Below are positions 27,961 through 37,292 of a stretch of DNA of 64,000 bases, piece after piece. Position numbers and translations under genes: made by a program. The stretch covers positions 62,001 through 126,000 of the forward strand of contig CANNAM010000005.1 of assembly GCA_947502595.1 (NCBI GenBank), read 5' to 3'. The notes beneath the pieces are model-generated. The model saw nothing but the letters and a program-made list of their open reading frames with translations. It was not told the origin of the DNA and did no database searches. The first letter of the stretch is position 1; every line of letters starts with the position of its first letter. Source of the DNA: an uncultured Marinicella sp. Its GTDB lineage: Bacteria; Pseudomonadota; Gammaproteobacteria; Xanthomonadales; Marinicellaceae.

Positions 27961-28176
27961 TTAAACTCCCTCGCTTGTCGTTATAATTTATTCTGTTGGT
28001 ATTTATAGCACATTATTAAAGTCACAGCCGAACAAACCAAGCTTATCAGGCTGATTTTTCCATATAAGCCCATATATCCTTCCTGACTTACACATAAAGC
28101 AACTTGCTTCAGTGCAAAACACTTGAATCAAACCACCTAATTACAATTACACCATAGCCAAAAATAAGTACATGAC

Positions 28177-28182
28177 TATAAT
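28177..28182 (+). promoter_or_regulatory. -10 element six bases before the patatin start
   Basis: A perfect TATAAT with TAGCCA (4 of 6 to the -35 consensus) 16 bp upstream at 28155-28160. Transcription should begin at or within a base or two of the ATG at 28189, predicting a leaderless message. No ribosome-binding site is seen. Confidence 0.5.
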
Positions 28183-28188
28183 AGCCAC

Positions 28189-29400
28189 ATGATAACTGTT
28201 AAAACTGCAAAAGAACCTATCAAGAGCAACCAAAAGTTTGGTTTGGCATTGGCCGGTGGCGGACCATTGGGCGGCTTTTATGAGCTCGGCGCACTGTGTG
28301 CATTAGAAGATTCATTGTCACCACTGAAGGTCACCGAATTAGATGTTTATGTCGGCGTCAGTGCGGGCGCATTCATAGCTGCTGGTTTAGCCAACGACAT
28401 CGATTTAAAATTAATGGCGAAAATTTTTGCCTTCAATCAAAAAACCCAAACACCATTCAACCCAGACCATTTTCTGCAACCTGCATATAAAGACTACTTG
28501 TTAAATCTAGCAAAAACACCAGCCTTGCTCAGTAAAACATTACTCAAATGGGCCAAAAACCCGCTTAAAACCAGTGTGGTCGATTTGTTAGAAATGACAG
28601 GCAAAATTCTACCTGCCGGGGTTTTTAACAACGAAAAGCTAGAACATTTCCTCAAAGGCATTCTTACTGAGCATGGCCACACCAATGACTTCAGAGAACT
28701 CAAAAAAGAGCTGTATATTGTGGCTTGTGAACTGAACAGTGGCAAAATAGCTGGCTTTGGCAACCATGACAACAACGACGTACCAATTTCTAAAGCAGTT
28801 CAAGCATCATCAGCCCTTCCTGGCTTGTATTCACCAGTAAAGATAAAAGGGAAGTTTTATGTCGATGGTGCATTGCGCAGAACCATGAACGCCTCTGCTG
28901 CCCTTAAAAAAGACACCCATTTATTGTTTGCGGTGAATCCCATCGTACCGTTTGAACGTACCTTAAAAATGGATGAAAAAGGCTTAGTCAGTGGTGGCCT
29001 ACCATTGGTCATGTCACAAACATTCAGGTCCATTGTGCAGTCCAGACTTAAATCAGGTTTAGACAAATATGAAAGCCTGTTTCCTCATTCAGATATAGTG
29101 CTGTTTGAACCCAATGCCAATGACGAAACACTGTTCAAGTCAAACTTGTTCAGTTATTCAAAACGCGACCAATTATGCGATTACGCTTACCAATCAACTC
29201 GTGAATATTTGCGCGCTCAACAAGATGAGCTTCAACCCGTATTAGCCAGACATGGTTTGTATATAGATCAACACAACTTGTCACAACCACAACGCAACAT
29301 CAGGGACTTCATCAACCAACCCAGTAACACAGGCTCTTGGGCAGACAGTTTGACAGAATCTTTGGACTCTTTGGAACGCTCAATAAGAAGTCATACATAA
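28189..29400 (+). CDS. patatin-like phospholipase
   Basis: A cytoplasmic 403-residue patatin-fold protein predicted to hydrolyse acyl esters of lipids. The glycine-rich oxyanion motif GGGPLGG (23-29), nucleophile elbow GVSAG (Ser58) and the catalytic DG dyad in YVDGALRR (Asp226) are intact. There is no signal peptide, so it is not a PlpD-type autotransporter. It stands alone between divergent uvrY and convergent phasin; its terminator is shared with the phasin gene. The -10 element directly before the ATG suggests a leaderless mRNA. Confidence 0.9.
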   Translation: MITVKTAKEPIKSNQKFGLALAGGGPLGGFYELGALCALEDSLSPLKVTELDVYVGVSAGAFIAAGLANDIDLKLMAKIFAFNQKTQTPFNPDHFLQPAYKDYLLNLAKTPALLSKTLLKWAKNPLKTSVVDLLEMTGKILPAGVFNNEKLEHFLKGILTEHGHTNDFRELKKELYIVACELNSGKIAGFGNHDNNDVPISKAVQASSALPGLYSPVKIKGKFYVDGALRRTMNASAALKKDTHLLFAVNPIVPFERTLKMDEKGLVSGGLPLVMSQTFRSIVQSRLKSGLDKYESLFPHSDIVLFEPNANDETLFKSNLFSYSKRDQLCDYAYQSTREYLRAQQDELQPVLARHGLYIDQHNLSQPQRNIRDFINQPSNTGSWADSLTESLDSLERSIRSHT

Positions 29401-29455
29401 CAGCTGCCTGTCCAACAGCTTTAATTTATTCCTGCCGTCAAAATGAACGCATAAA

Positions 29456-29479
29456 AAAACCACCCAATTGGGTGGTTTT
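29456..29479. terminator. bidirectional terminator between patatin and phasin
   Basis: A perfect palindrome: AAAACCACCC, central AATT, GGGTGGTTTT. A-run on the left and T-run on the right serve both convergent genes. Confidence 0.93.
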
Positions 29480-29505
29480 TATAACTTAACAAAAAATTTA
29501 ATTAC

Positions 29506-30267
29506 TTACTTTTTAGTTGCTGTTTTTTTCACAGTTGATTTTTTAGCTGTAGATTTTTTAGCTGTTGCCTTTTTTGTGGGCTTCTTTTTTGCAGTCTTTT
29601 TAGTACTGCTTTTTGTGCTGGTTTTCTTGGTTGATGTTTTAGCAGCAGCTTTTTTTACTTCAGCAGCGGCTTTTTCCACAGTTTGCTTAGCAGCACCAGC
29701 AGCTTTTTCAACTGTTTGTTGCGCATCGTCGGCGGCTTTTTCAACGGTTTTCTTAGCAGTAGCAGTGGCTTTAGACACGGCTTGTTTCACTTTCTTTTCT
29801 GCCTGAGCAGCTGTTTTGCTGACGGTCTTTTTGGCCGCAGCGCCTGAATCTTTAGCCAATTTTGAAACTTCTTTGGTTAAAGCATCGATGCGTTGCATTA
29901 AGTCACCTAGCTCATTGTTGGTTGGCACACCTAAACTCTTTAATGACTTTTCAACACGCTTTTCAAACACATCTTCTAATTTATCCCAACTGTCAGAAGC
30001 CCGCTTTTTTGCAGTGCTTACCGTTGAGCTGACCGATGATTTAACATCGCTGACGGCTTTTTGAGGTACTGACTTAAATAACTTTTCAAAGTCTTTACCT
30101 TCATCAATCAGTTTGTCGTAAATCTTTTTACCTTCAGACTGTGCTTTGGCAAATGCACCTAACCCAGCCAACCAAATTTCATTTGCAGAACCAACCAAAG
30201 ATTCAGCCAATTTGGCTGGTTTTTTTTCAGCTGCAGTTGATTTTTTTAAAGTTTTTTTCTTAGCCAT
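29506..30267 (-). CDS. phasin with histone-like Lys/Ala tail (PhaF/PhaI type)
   Basis: 253 residues. The N-terminal part (about 20-140) is amphipathic with the LVGSANEIWLAGLGAFAKAQ signature of polyhydroxyalkanoate granule-associated phasins, ending in LMQRIDALTKEV. The C-terminal 100 residues are Ala/Lys/Thr repeats (KKTVEKAA units, then TKKTSTK-type tail), like the DNA-binding tail of PhaF and of histone H1-like proteins. PhaF coats storage granules and helps share them between daughter cells. No PHA synthase or depolymerase is in the window, so the partner locus must lie elsewhere or the protein serves another role. Confidence 0.85.
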   Translation of the reverse strand: MAKKKTLKKSTAAEKKPAKLAESLVGSANEIWLAGLGAFAKAQSEGKKIYDKLIDEGKDFEKLFKSVPQKAVSDVKSSVSSTVSTAKKRASDSWDKLEDVFEKRVEKSLKSLGVPTNNELGDLMQRIDALTKEVSKLAKDSGAAAKKTVSKTAAQAEKKVKQAVSKATATAKKTVEKAADDAQQTVEKAAGAAKQTVEKAAAEVKKAAAKTSTKKTSTKSSTKKTAKKKPTKKATAKKSTAKKSTVKKTATKK

Positions 30268-30433
30268 AAATTCCTCACGATTGTTTTATATCACCTATTA
30301 TCCACAATATTATAGAGCAAACACACTAAGGGTTTAATTAGTTGCCATTAAAATACAGTGCTTTCGAGTTCAATCTACTCAACCCACCTACCGAAAGGTA
30401 TCCAGCTAACTTAAAAAACTTACATACAATTCG

Positions 30434-30913
30434 TTAGATTTTCCTGACCCAAAACATACTGACAATTAATAGCAAACTTATTAAAAGCAGCAAACTTGGA
30501 ATTGAAGTGGTGTCTACAGATCTTGGACTTGGGTTTCCACGAACCTCAAACTGAATATCATCAATAAAAGCAGGGGAATCAGCTGGATCTCGCACTTCAT
30601 AGTATTCAAATGTATAAGAGCCTGCACTCAAACCACTTATTTCTGCAACACCATATACACCTGTGGAGCTTAAAGGGGGAACAGGCGATATGGTTGCACA
30701 TACATTGTCGACCAACGTGAAAACCCTAATCACATTGTTTTCCATCGCAACAACGCTCTCAAGCGGAGGGTAACACACATACGACTCAATCAATAGTTCG
30801 AAATTTTGTCCTGCAACGGGCATTTGTGGGTCTACAGATATATTGGAGACTTGAGCATTAGCAACAACATTACTGCCAATCAAAAATACCAATAGAATTA
30901 CTTGTTTCATCAT
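30434..30913 (-). CDS. exported protein with C-terminal membrane/sorting-like tail
   Basis: 159 residues that I do not recognise. It has a signal peptide (about 1-20, ending ANAQ), a beta-rich middle with two cysteines (YVCYPP and NVCATI), and a tail from about 135: SIPSL, a hydrophobic stretch, then RKI at the very end. This three-part end (short motif, membrane segment, basic residues) resembles IPTL-CTERM-type sorting signals, but the motif is only partly matched. It is preceded on the same strand by the TPR-GGDEF gene 75 bp away. Confidence 0.6.
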   Translation of the reverse strand: MMKQVILLVFLIGSNVVANAQVSNISVDPQMPVAGQNFELLIESYVCYPPLESVVAMENNVIRVFTLVDNVCATISPVPPLSSTGVYGVAEISGLSAGSYTFEYYEVRDPADSPAFIDDIQFEVRGNPSPRSVDTTSIPSLLLLISLLLIVSMFWVRKI

Positions 30914-30988
30914 GATTTTACTCCCCGTCTAATGTGCAATTTACATTGACAACTTACCAATGTCATTACATTATAATATTTTTACTGA

Positions 30989-32785
30989 TTATACATTGAC
31001 TGTAACTTGGTTTCTGCCGTTGTGCTTACTTTCATACAAGGCCTGATCTGCTCGATCAATCCAGCTATCCATAGTTTGACCAGGGTGTTTTTCACTCAAG
31101 CCAATACTGAGTGTAATTGAAATTGACTGTGCGCCTGCCATTGTTTTGGCGGCAACTGTGCGCACAAGATTTTGTGCTACATTGATTGCCTGTTCAAGGC
31201 TGTGTTGTTGCAGCAACAATAAAAACTCTTCACCGCCCCACCGCGCACAAGATGTGCCTTCTGGCATTAAATCGGTGATGTATTGAGCCAATTCAACCAG
31301 CACCTTATCACCGACTGCATGACCATATTTATCATTGATATTCTTAAAAAAATCAACATCAACCATCAATAAATATGAGCCCTCCTCCAATTCATCAGCG
31401 ATACATATTGATTCAATAATGCGTGACATTTCTCGTCGATTGCATAAACCAGTCAAGGCATCGGTTCTTGCCAGTTTTTCATTGACTTCTTTGGCTTCTT
31501 GCATTTTAGCTAAAGCAATATTGGTTTCGTTTTGTTGGGCATGCAAGGCTTTTACCAGTCGTTGTTTAATAACCAACAACAACAATGTAAACAATAAAAT
31601 TGGTATTAATATTGCAATTCCAGTCCAGGTCAGGCGCTGGTTTTTTAAGTATAATTTATTTTGCTCACGTTCAAACTGTAGTTGAAAACGCGTTCTTTCA
31701 ACATCATTCAATGCACTGACTTCCTCTAGCTTTAGTTTCAACACCTCATCTTTAATAGATTCAACCTGTGTCAAGTTCAACGATGAAACAGACAACGCCA
31801 TTTGAAACTGTTGTGTTTGGGCATACAACTCCACCAATACCTTCCCTAAATTTATTTGCGACTGAAATAATTTCTGGTCTCCAGCCATTTGGTAGGCCGT
31901 ATTGGCCAACTCAATGGCTTGTACATAAGCACCTTGTTGCTGGTACATTTGGGCCCCTGCTTCCAAACACCATACCTCAAAACTGGATAAATTTTCATTG
32001 GCGGCATGACTCAAACATGTTTGGTAGCTTTCTGTTGCTGCTTCAAAGTCACCTAATTTTACATACAACTCGATTTGATTAACTAAAGCAGAAATGAGGG
32101 TTGTTGGACGATCAAGTTCTGCGGCTAAACTCAATGCGTCATCAAGGTGCAATCTCGCTAATTTAAACTGATTGGTTTCGATGTAGACCGCGGCCAAATT
32201 ATTTTTTAATTTGGCCACATCGTTTTTTGCATCAATAGACTCAAAGTAGGTCAAAGCCTCGGAGAAATGCGCTAAGGCCAAATTAAACGCTCCTGACCGC
32301 AAATGCACAGCAGCAATCAAATTAGTTAACTGTGCTTGCTCCCACATTAAGTCATTTTGCTCAGCAATCAGTTGCGCCTTGAGCGCATAAGTCATGGCTT
32401 GGTCAAAGCCTCCCATGCGGTAAAAGTTTTGCCCCATTTGTCGCAACACCAATTCATTGAGGTAACTGTCATTGAGGTCTTCTGCCTGAGATTCAACATT
32501 GATTAACAAAGTTTGTGATTCAGAAAACTTATTTAGGTGGTACAAAGCTTTGGCTTCCAAAACAGTTAACCACAACAAAGACAATTCATCTGATTCAGTC
32601 AATCTCATGGCCTGTATCTCATCAAATGCTTCTGCCTGTGCCGCATAAGTCAGCTTATCCAGCGCCAAATACTTTTGCGGCGGCTTTGCTGCAGACGTGC
32701 CATGCAAAAACAACATTAAAATCGCCAGCTTAAACAGTTGAATTGGCGCCACCCAGATGTTGTTAATCCACAAACCATTGACCAT
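30989..32785 (-). CDS. TPR-sensor membrane diguanylate cyclase
   Basis: 598 residues. A hydrophobic N-terminal export signal (about 15-32) leads into periplasmic tetratricopeptide-like helices (about 40-350), a coiled coil, one membrane helix (about 402-422), a second coiled coil and a GGDEF domain. RWGGEEF at 517-521 is an active-site motif, and DVDFFKNINDKYGH is also intact, so it should make cyclic di-GMP. The RxxD inhibitory site expected before the motif is absent (PEGT in its place), so product feedback is unlikely. The ligand or partner of the TPR part is unknown. Confidence 0.9.
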   Translation of the reverse strand: MVNGLWINNIWVAPIQLFKLAILMLFLHGTSAAKPPQKYLALDKLTYAAQAEAFDEIQAMRLTESDELSLLWLTVLEAKALYHLNKFSESQTLLINVESQAEDLNDSYLNELVLRQMGQNFYRMGGFDQAMTYALKAQLIAEQNDLMWEQAQLTNLIAAVHLRSGAFNLALAHFSEALTYFESIDAKNDVAKLKNNLAAVYIETNQFKLARLHLDDALSLAAELDRPTTLISALVNQIELYVKLGDFEAATESYQTCLSHAANENLSSFEVWCLEAGAQMYQQQGAYVQAIELANTAYQMAGDQKLFQSQINLGKVLVELYAQTQQFQMALSVSSLNLTQVESIKDEVLKLKLEEVSALNDVERTRFQLQFEREQNKLYLKNQRLTWTGIAILIPILLFTLLLLVIKQRLVKALHAQQNETNIALAKMQEAKEVNEKLARTDALTGLCNRREMSRIIESICIADELEEGSYLLMVDVDFFKNINDKYGHAVGDKVLVELAQYITDLMPEGTSCARWGGEEFLLLLQQHSLEQAINVAQNLVRTVAAKTMAGAQSISITLSIGLSEKHPGQTMDSWIDRADQALYESKHNGRNQVTVNV

Positions 32786-32825
32786 ATTTATTCCTTACTA
32801 CGAACTGATGAACCGATTACGTTGT

Positions 32826-32854
32826 TATATAAATGCCGATTTCATTGACCACAA
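32826..32854 (-). promoter_or_regulatory. candidate promoter of the TPR-GGDEF gene
   Basis: On the minus strand TTGTGG (32854-32849), 17 bp, TATATA (32831-32826), about 40 bp upstream of the ATG. Confidence 0.4.
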
Positions 32855-33089
32855 CAAACAGCTTAATAGACACCTTAGTTTGATGCAAATCAAAATACCC
32901 AAGTAACCGTAAAATTTTAACCAAACCAGTAACACCTAAATAGCTACACCATACCAGTTGTGCTTTTCACCCATGTTCAGTCTAAATCATAATCAGACCG
33001 CCAATTCATGGCCTAACTGATTTTTGTTGTTTTAGCGACCTCTCAGCCTGTGACATTACAGCACAAAACGTTATTATTGCTTTTAGTCA

Positions 33090-33118
33090 TTGTGAAACCA
33101 GCCGATAGTCCATAAAAT
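33090..33118 (+). promoter_or_regulatory. sigma70 promoter of the transketolase gene
   Basis: TTGTGA (33090-33095), exactly 17 bp, TAAAAT (33113-33118). It lies 58 bp before the transketolase ATG. Confidence 0.7.
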
Positions 33119-33175
33119 ACAATCCCCGTAAGGATGCCATTTGGCCATTCAAAACCAACCACAATTTAAAACACC

Positions 33176-35170
33176 ATGACTGACAGAAAAATCTTGGCCA
33201 ATGCCATTCGCTTCCTCGCGATGGATGCCGTTCAACAAGCCAACTCAGGTCACCCAGGTGCGCCAATGGGTATGGCCGATATAGCCGAAGTGTTGTTCAA
33301 TGACTTTTTACAACACAACCCCACCAACCCCAACTGGTTCAATCGCGATCGTTTTGTGATGTCAAATGGGCACGGCTCTATGTTGCCATATTCAGCCTTG
33401 CATTTGTCAGGCTATGACTTGAGCATTGACGACCTGAAAGATTTCAGACAACTACACTCTAAAACCCCAGGACACCCTGAGTACGGTTATACACCAGGCA
33501 TTGAAACCACCACTGGACCCTTAGGGCAAGGCATAGCCAACGCAGTAGGCATGGCTTTGTCAGAGAAGTTGCTCAGTAAACAATTCAACCAAACTGGACA
33601 TGCAATCATTGACCACCATACCTATGTATTTTTAGGTGATGGGTGTTTAATGGAGGGCATTTCACATGAAGCCTGTTCTTTGGCTGGCACATTACAACTG
33701 GGTAAATTGATTGCTGTATATGATGACAATAACATCTCAATTGACGGTGAAGTCAGTGGTTGGTTCACAGACGACACACCAGCCAGATTCCGTGCTTATG
33801 GCTGGCATGTTATCAGCGATGTCGATGGTCATGATGCTGCGGCAGTTAAAACTGCCATAGCTGCGGCACAAGCCAACACCACCCAGCCAACATTGATATG
33901 TGCCAAAACCGTGATTGGAGATGGTGCACCCAATAAAGCGGGTTCACATGACTGTCATGGAGCACCATTAGGGGCAGAAGAAATACAAGCAGCTCGGGTT
34001 GCGCTGAACTGGCCACATGCTCCATTTAAGATTCCTGCAGAAGTTTATGCAGCATGGGACGCCAAACAACAAGGCCAAGTTATTGAACAAAACTGGCAAC
34101 AGCAAATGAATGACTACCAAGCAGCACACCCTGAATTGGCGGCAGAATTAAGACGACGCATTGCAGGTAAACTACCGGAAAATTGGTCAGAAACCGTTCA
34201 AGCTTATGTGCAAAAAACTGCTGCTGACGCACCACAAATGGCTACCCGCAAAGCTTCAAAACATGCACTGGAAGGTTTGGGACCTTTGTTACCCGAGTTT
34301 TTTGGTGGTTCAGCCGACCTGACTCCATCGAACAATACTTTCTGGTCTGGCTCAAAGTCCATCAATGACGGCGACTTCTCAGGTAACTACATGTCCTATG
34401 GTGTCAGAGAGTTTGCCATGAGCGCCATCACCAACGGCATGACCTTACATGGTGGCATAATTCCTTACAGCGCCACGTTTTTGATGTTTTCTGAATACGC
34501 AAGAAATGCATTACGGATGGCTGCACTGATGAAGATCCGCAATATTTTTGTTTATACCCATGATTCTATTGGCGTCGGAGAAGACGGTCCAACACACCAA
34601 CCAGTAGAGCAAACACCAACCTTGAGAATGATTCCAAATATGCACGTGTGGCGCCCTTGTGATGCGGTTGAGTCGGTGGTTGCATGGCAATGTGCCGTAG
34701 AAAAAATGGATGGACCCAGTTGCTTGCTTTTCACTCGTCAAGATGTAGATCACCAAAACCGCTCGAGCAGCCAAATCAATGACATATACAAAGGTGCATA
34801 TACATTGATAGATACTGAGCAAGCACCTGAATTAATCATCATCGCAACAGGCTCTGAGGTGGGCATTGCTGCAAAAGCGACCCAACACTTGAACCAGAAT
34901 GGGCATGCAGTGCGGTTGGTCTCAATGCCTAGTGCTGAAGCATTTGAGCAACAAGACCAAGCTTATAAAGACTCGGTATTGCCTCCAAGCGTGACTAAAC
35001 GCATAGCAGTTGAGGCAGCTCAAGGTGACTTTTGGTATAAATATGTAGGTTTGAACGGCAAAATAATCGCCCAAAACACGTTTGGCGAGTCAGCACCGGG
35101 CAAAGTGCTGTTTGATCACTTTGGTTTCACCGTTGAAAAAGTAATTGAAACCGCAGAAGGCTTGCTTTAA
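33176..35170 (+). CDS. tkt: transketolase
   Basis: Thiamine-diphosphate enzyme moving two-carbon units between sugar phosphates in the pentose phosphate pathway. The protein has 664 residues, the normal length. [20 protein letters not shown], the TPP/Mg motif [18 protein letters not shown] to [17 protein letters not shown] and [18 protein letters not shown] are all present. It is a single gene with its own promoter and is followed by a 13-bp hairpin. No gap or pgk gene follows, unlike the tkt-gap-pgk clusters of many relatives. Confidence 0.98.
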   Translation: MTDRKILANAIRFLAMDAVQQANSGHPGAPMGMADIAEVLFNDFLQHNPTNPNWFNRDRFVMSNGHGSMLPYSALHLSGYDLSIDDLKDFRQLHSKTPGHPEYGYTPGIETTTGPLGQGIANAVGMALSEKLLSKQFNQTGHAIIDHHTYVFLGDGCLMEGISHEACSLAGTLQLGKLIAVYDDNNISIDGEVSGWFTDDTPARFRAYGWHVISDVDGHDAAAVKTAIAAAQANTTQPTLICAKTVIGDGAPNKAGSHDCHGAPLGAEEIQAARVALNWPHAPFKIPAEVYAAWDAKQQGQVIEQNWQQQMNDYQAAHPELAAELRRRIAGKLPENWSETVQAYVQKTAADAPQMATRKASKHALEGLGPLLPEFFGGSADLTPSNNTFWSGSKSINDGDFSGNYMSYGVREFAMSAITNGMTLHGGIIPYSATFLMFSEYARNALRMAALMKIRNIFVYTHDSIGVGEDGPTHQPVEQTPTLRMIPNMHVWRPCDAVESVVAWQCAVEKMDGPSCLLFTRQDVDHQNRSSSQINDIYKGAYTLIDTEQAPELIIIATGSEVGIAAKATQHLNQNGHAVRLVSMPSAEAFEQQDQAYKDSVLPPSVTKRIAVEAAQGDFWYKYVGLNGKIIAQNTFGESAPGKVLFDHFGFTVEKVIETAEGLL

Positions 35171-35180
35171 ACCAGTTTGG

Positions 35181-35210
35181 CATGGGTAGTTGATAATTCA
35201 ACTACCCATG
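35181..35210. terminator. 13-bp perfect hairpin between convergent genes, no T-run
   Basis: CATGGGTAGTTGA, loop TAAT, TCAACTACCCATG. It lies 10 bp after the transketolase stop and 24 bp past the stop of the convergent coiled-coil gene. It may stop transcription both ways or protect 3' ends, but neither side has a T-run. Confidence 0.5.
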
Positions 35211-35233
35211 ACCATGATCCCCTAACTGACACT

Positions 35234-35524
35234 TTAGCTTGACTCTGATTCCTTATTGGAGCGCTCTTTTAATGACTCTCTTATTTTGGCCTTGGCAAGG
35301 CTTTTCTTGGCGGCTTTCTTGGCAGCTTTATTGGCCAATTTAATCACCCTTTGTTGCATTTCTTCTTGATGAATGGCTTGTAAGTCACTTTGAATTTTTT
35401 GATTGTGTTCAATCATGTCATGCATTTGATCATGCATTTGTTTAATTGCTGCTGCATGCTTTTCCACTTGTTGCAAAATCACTTCGAAGCGCTCCACCAA
35501 AGCATTGATTTTTTTATCTTTCAT
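35234..35524 (-). CDS. small coiled-coil protein linked to PPK2
   Basis: 96 residues that I do not recognise. A helical coiled coil (about 5-55, with repeated His and Gln) leads into a basic Ala/Lys segment (AAKKAAKKSLAKAKIRE) and an acidic end. The start lies inside the end of ppk2 with an 11-bp overlap, so the two are translationally linked. No export signal. The linkage suggests a role with polyphosphate or its kinase, but this is inference. Confidence 0.7.
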   Translation of the reverse strand: MKDKKINALVERFEVILQQVEKHAAAIKQMHDQMHDMIEHNQKIQSDLQAIHQEEMQQRVIKLANKAAKKAAKKSLAKAKIRESLKERSNKESESS

Positions 35525-36443
35525 GGGCCATTGCCTTTAATGTTGCATAAGGGTACATCGTATTCACCGAACCGACTATTTTGGGGTCGTACACCTTGAT
35601 GATGTCTTGGTTTTTGTTGGGGTAATCTAAATTATTTAGAAAGTACCGCATACAGTTGATTCGTGCCCGCTTTTTATCATCCGACTTAATTACAGTCCAA
35701 GGCGTCAATGGATTGTCTGTGTGGAAAAACATGTCCTTTTTCGCTTCGGTGTATTCATCCCATTTGTCTAAAGATTGAACATCCACAGGACTCAGTTTCC
35801 AATGTTTTAATGGGTCATTTTTACGGCTGTGAAAACGCCGTAATTGCTCATGGCGGGTGACTGAAAACCAAAACTTAAATAAGATGATACCAGAATTAAC
35901 CAGCATCTGCTCAAAAGGAAATACTTGCCGAATAAACTCTTCATACTCTTCCTTGGTACAAAACGCCATCACCCGTTCAACACCAGCACGGTTGTACCAA
36001 GAACGGTCGAAAAAAACCATTTCACCTCTGGTAGGCAGCTTGGCCACATAGCGTTGAAAATACCACTGCCCCCTTTCACGTTCCGTGGGTTTTTCTAGGG
36101 CCACAACATGTGCCGCCCTGGGATTTAAATGCTCCATGAACCGCTTGATGGTTCCACCCTTACCTGCTGCGTCGCGACCCTCAAACAAACACACAATGCG
36201 CTGACCTGTTTTTTTCACCCAACTCTGCACTTTAAGCAGCTCGGTTTGTAACAGGTGTTTTTCTGTTTCATAGTCGATCAGCTCAATTTTTTCATTGTAT
36301 GGGTATTCACCAGCTAAATAAGACAACTCCAACAACTCTTTACTTGAAATGATGTTCTTCTTCTTCATTACAAATTTGTGGTCTGAATATTTCTGTAAAA
36401 GTTGTTTAGCTGCTTCAAAGCTTAATTGAGGATGTTCGGTCAT
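35514..36443 (-). CDS. ppk2: polyphosphate kinase 2
   Basis: 309 residues, single-domain PPK2. It transfers phosphate between polyphosphate and nucleoside diphosphates. Walker A is GRDAAGKG (89-96), Walker B DRSWYNR (Asp146), and the lid region with RFHSRKNDPLKHWKLSP follows. Length and the KPTERERGQWYFQRY stretch fit the class I (nucleoside diphosphate) group. No ppk1 or ppx lies in the window. The small coiled-coil gene overlaps its 3' end. Confidence 0.93.
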   Translation of the reverse strand: MTEHPQLSFEAAKQLLQKYSDHKFVMKKKNIISSKELLELSYLAGEYPYNEKIELIDYETEKHLLQTELLKVQSWVKKTGQRIVCLFEGRDAAGKGGTIKRFMEHLNPRAAHVVALEKPTERERGQWYFQRYVAKLPTRGEMVFFDRSWYNRAGVERVMAFCTKEEYEEFIRQVFPFEQMLVNSGIILFKFWFSVTRHEQLRRFHSRKNDPLKHWKLSPVDVQSLDKWDEYTEAKKDMFFHTDNPLTPWTVIKSDDKKRARINCMRYFLNNLDYPNKNQDIIKVYDPKIVGSVNTMYPYATLKAMAHER

Positions 36444-36630
36444 GGGTCTATATAATTGTGGTTGAAGGTTAGTAACAGCAGTAAATTTATGGTTATGTTT
36501 GCACTGCTTTAATTCAAGGCTATTTTAACCTGAAGAGACCGTTATGCGGTTTATTTTGTAAACCCATCATCAGGAAAGCCAACAATTAATTGATATTAAT
36601 CAATTCAATACAATTATATTAGCCAATAAA

Positions 36631-36651
36631 AAAGGCGCATTTTGCGCCTTT
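36631..36651. terminator. bidirectional terminator after the glycine-zipper gene
   Basis: AAAGGCGCA, loop TTT, TGCGCCTTT, with further A residues at left and T residues at right. It lies about 20 bp past the minus-strand glycine-zipper stop and insulates ppk2. Confidence 0.9.
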
Positions 36652-36669
36652 TTTATTGCTCGTTTGGTT

Positions 36670-37170
36670 TCAATCAAGCACATCAACATTGACTCTTAGC
36701 CTGACTCGATCACCAGGATGCTCTTGCATTTGAGTGTGGTATAAGTTGCCATTGTAATCATAAGTCACGTCATAACCCATGAAACGGCTTTCCTCACGGT
36801 AATGCGTTTCTATGTAACAAGTTTGTCGGCTGTTGTGGTGCTGGCCTTTGTTGGCACCCACTCCGGCGCCAATCAAAATACCTAATGCAGTTGAGGCATC
36901 TCTACCACTGCCCTTACCAAAGCGATTACCAATAGCACCACCAATGATGCCACCTAAAACAGCATTGCCTGCATGGTTTGTGCGTTTGCCACTGTAACGA
37001 CTGCTCCTGCGGCGGTCACAGACTTGGCGATCTTCTGGAATCGAAACTGTTTGATAAATTGGCTCGACTTCAACCACCTGTCCATAGTTGATGTTGCCAG
37101 AGTAGTACCTATTGGCCGATGCCAACAAAGGCAAACCAACCATTAAAGCTGTCAGTAAAATTTTATTCAT
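36670..37170 (-). CDS. glycine-zipper 2TM outer-membrane-type protein
   Basis: 166 residues with a signal peptide (about 1-19, ending ASA). The middle (about 67-110) is the glycine zipper GNAVLGGIIGGAIGNRFGKG followed by ALGILIGAGVGANKG, typical of the 17-kDa surface antigen/SlyB-like group. The signal peptide lacks a lipobox Cys, so it is not a lipoprotein of the classical kind. Cys at about 51 and 117 may pair. The C-terminal YDVTYDYNGNLYHTQM part is shared by many such proteins. Function is unknown, probably envelope-related. Confidence 0.8.
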   Translation of the reverse strand: MNKILLTALMVGLPLLASANRYYSGNINYGQVVEVEPIYQTVSIPEDRQVCDRRRSSRYSGKRTNHAGNAVLGGIIGGAIGNRFGKGSGRDASTALGILIGAGVGANKGQHHNSRQTCYIETHYREESRFMGYDVTYDYNGNLYHTQMQEHPGDRVRLRVNVDVLD

Positions 37171-37292
37171 CGTTGTCTCCAGTTGGAAAGTATGAATGAA
37201 TCTTATGCCCAGCTCAATGAACCGAATCTGAATGTTGATTTCCTGTTCAGCTGCGGTTTAATTAACTTGAAAAGTGTTGTCATATGCAGGGT

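Larger units (their letters stand above)
32786..33175. other. 390-bp divergent intergenic region
   Basis: It holds the candidate promoter of the TPR-GGDEF gene at the left and a strong transketolase promoter at the right. The middle 230 bp is AT-rich; I saw no gene or strong hairpin. Confidence 0.6.
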
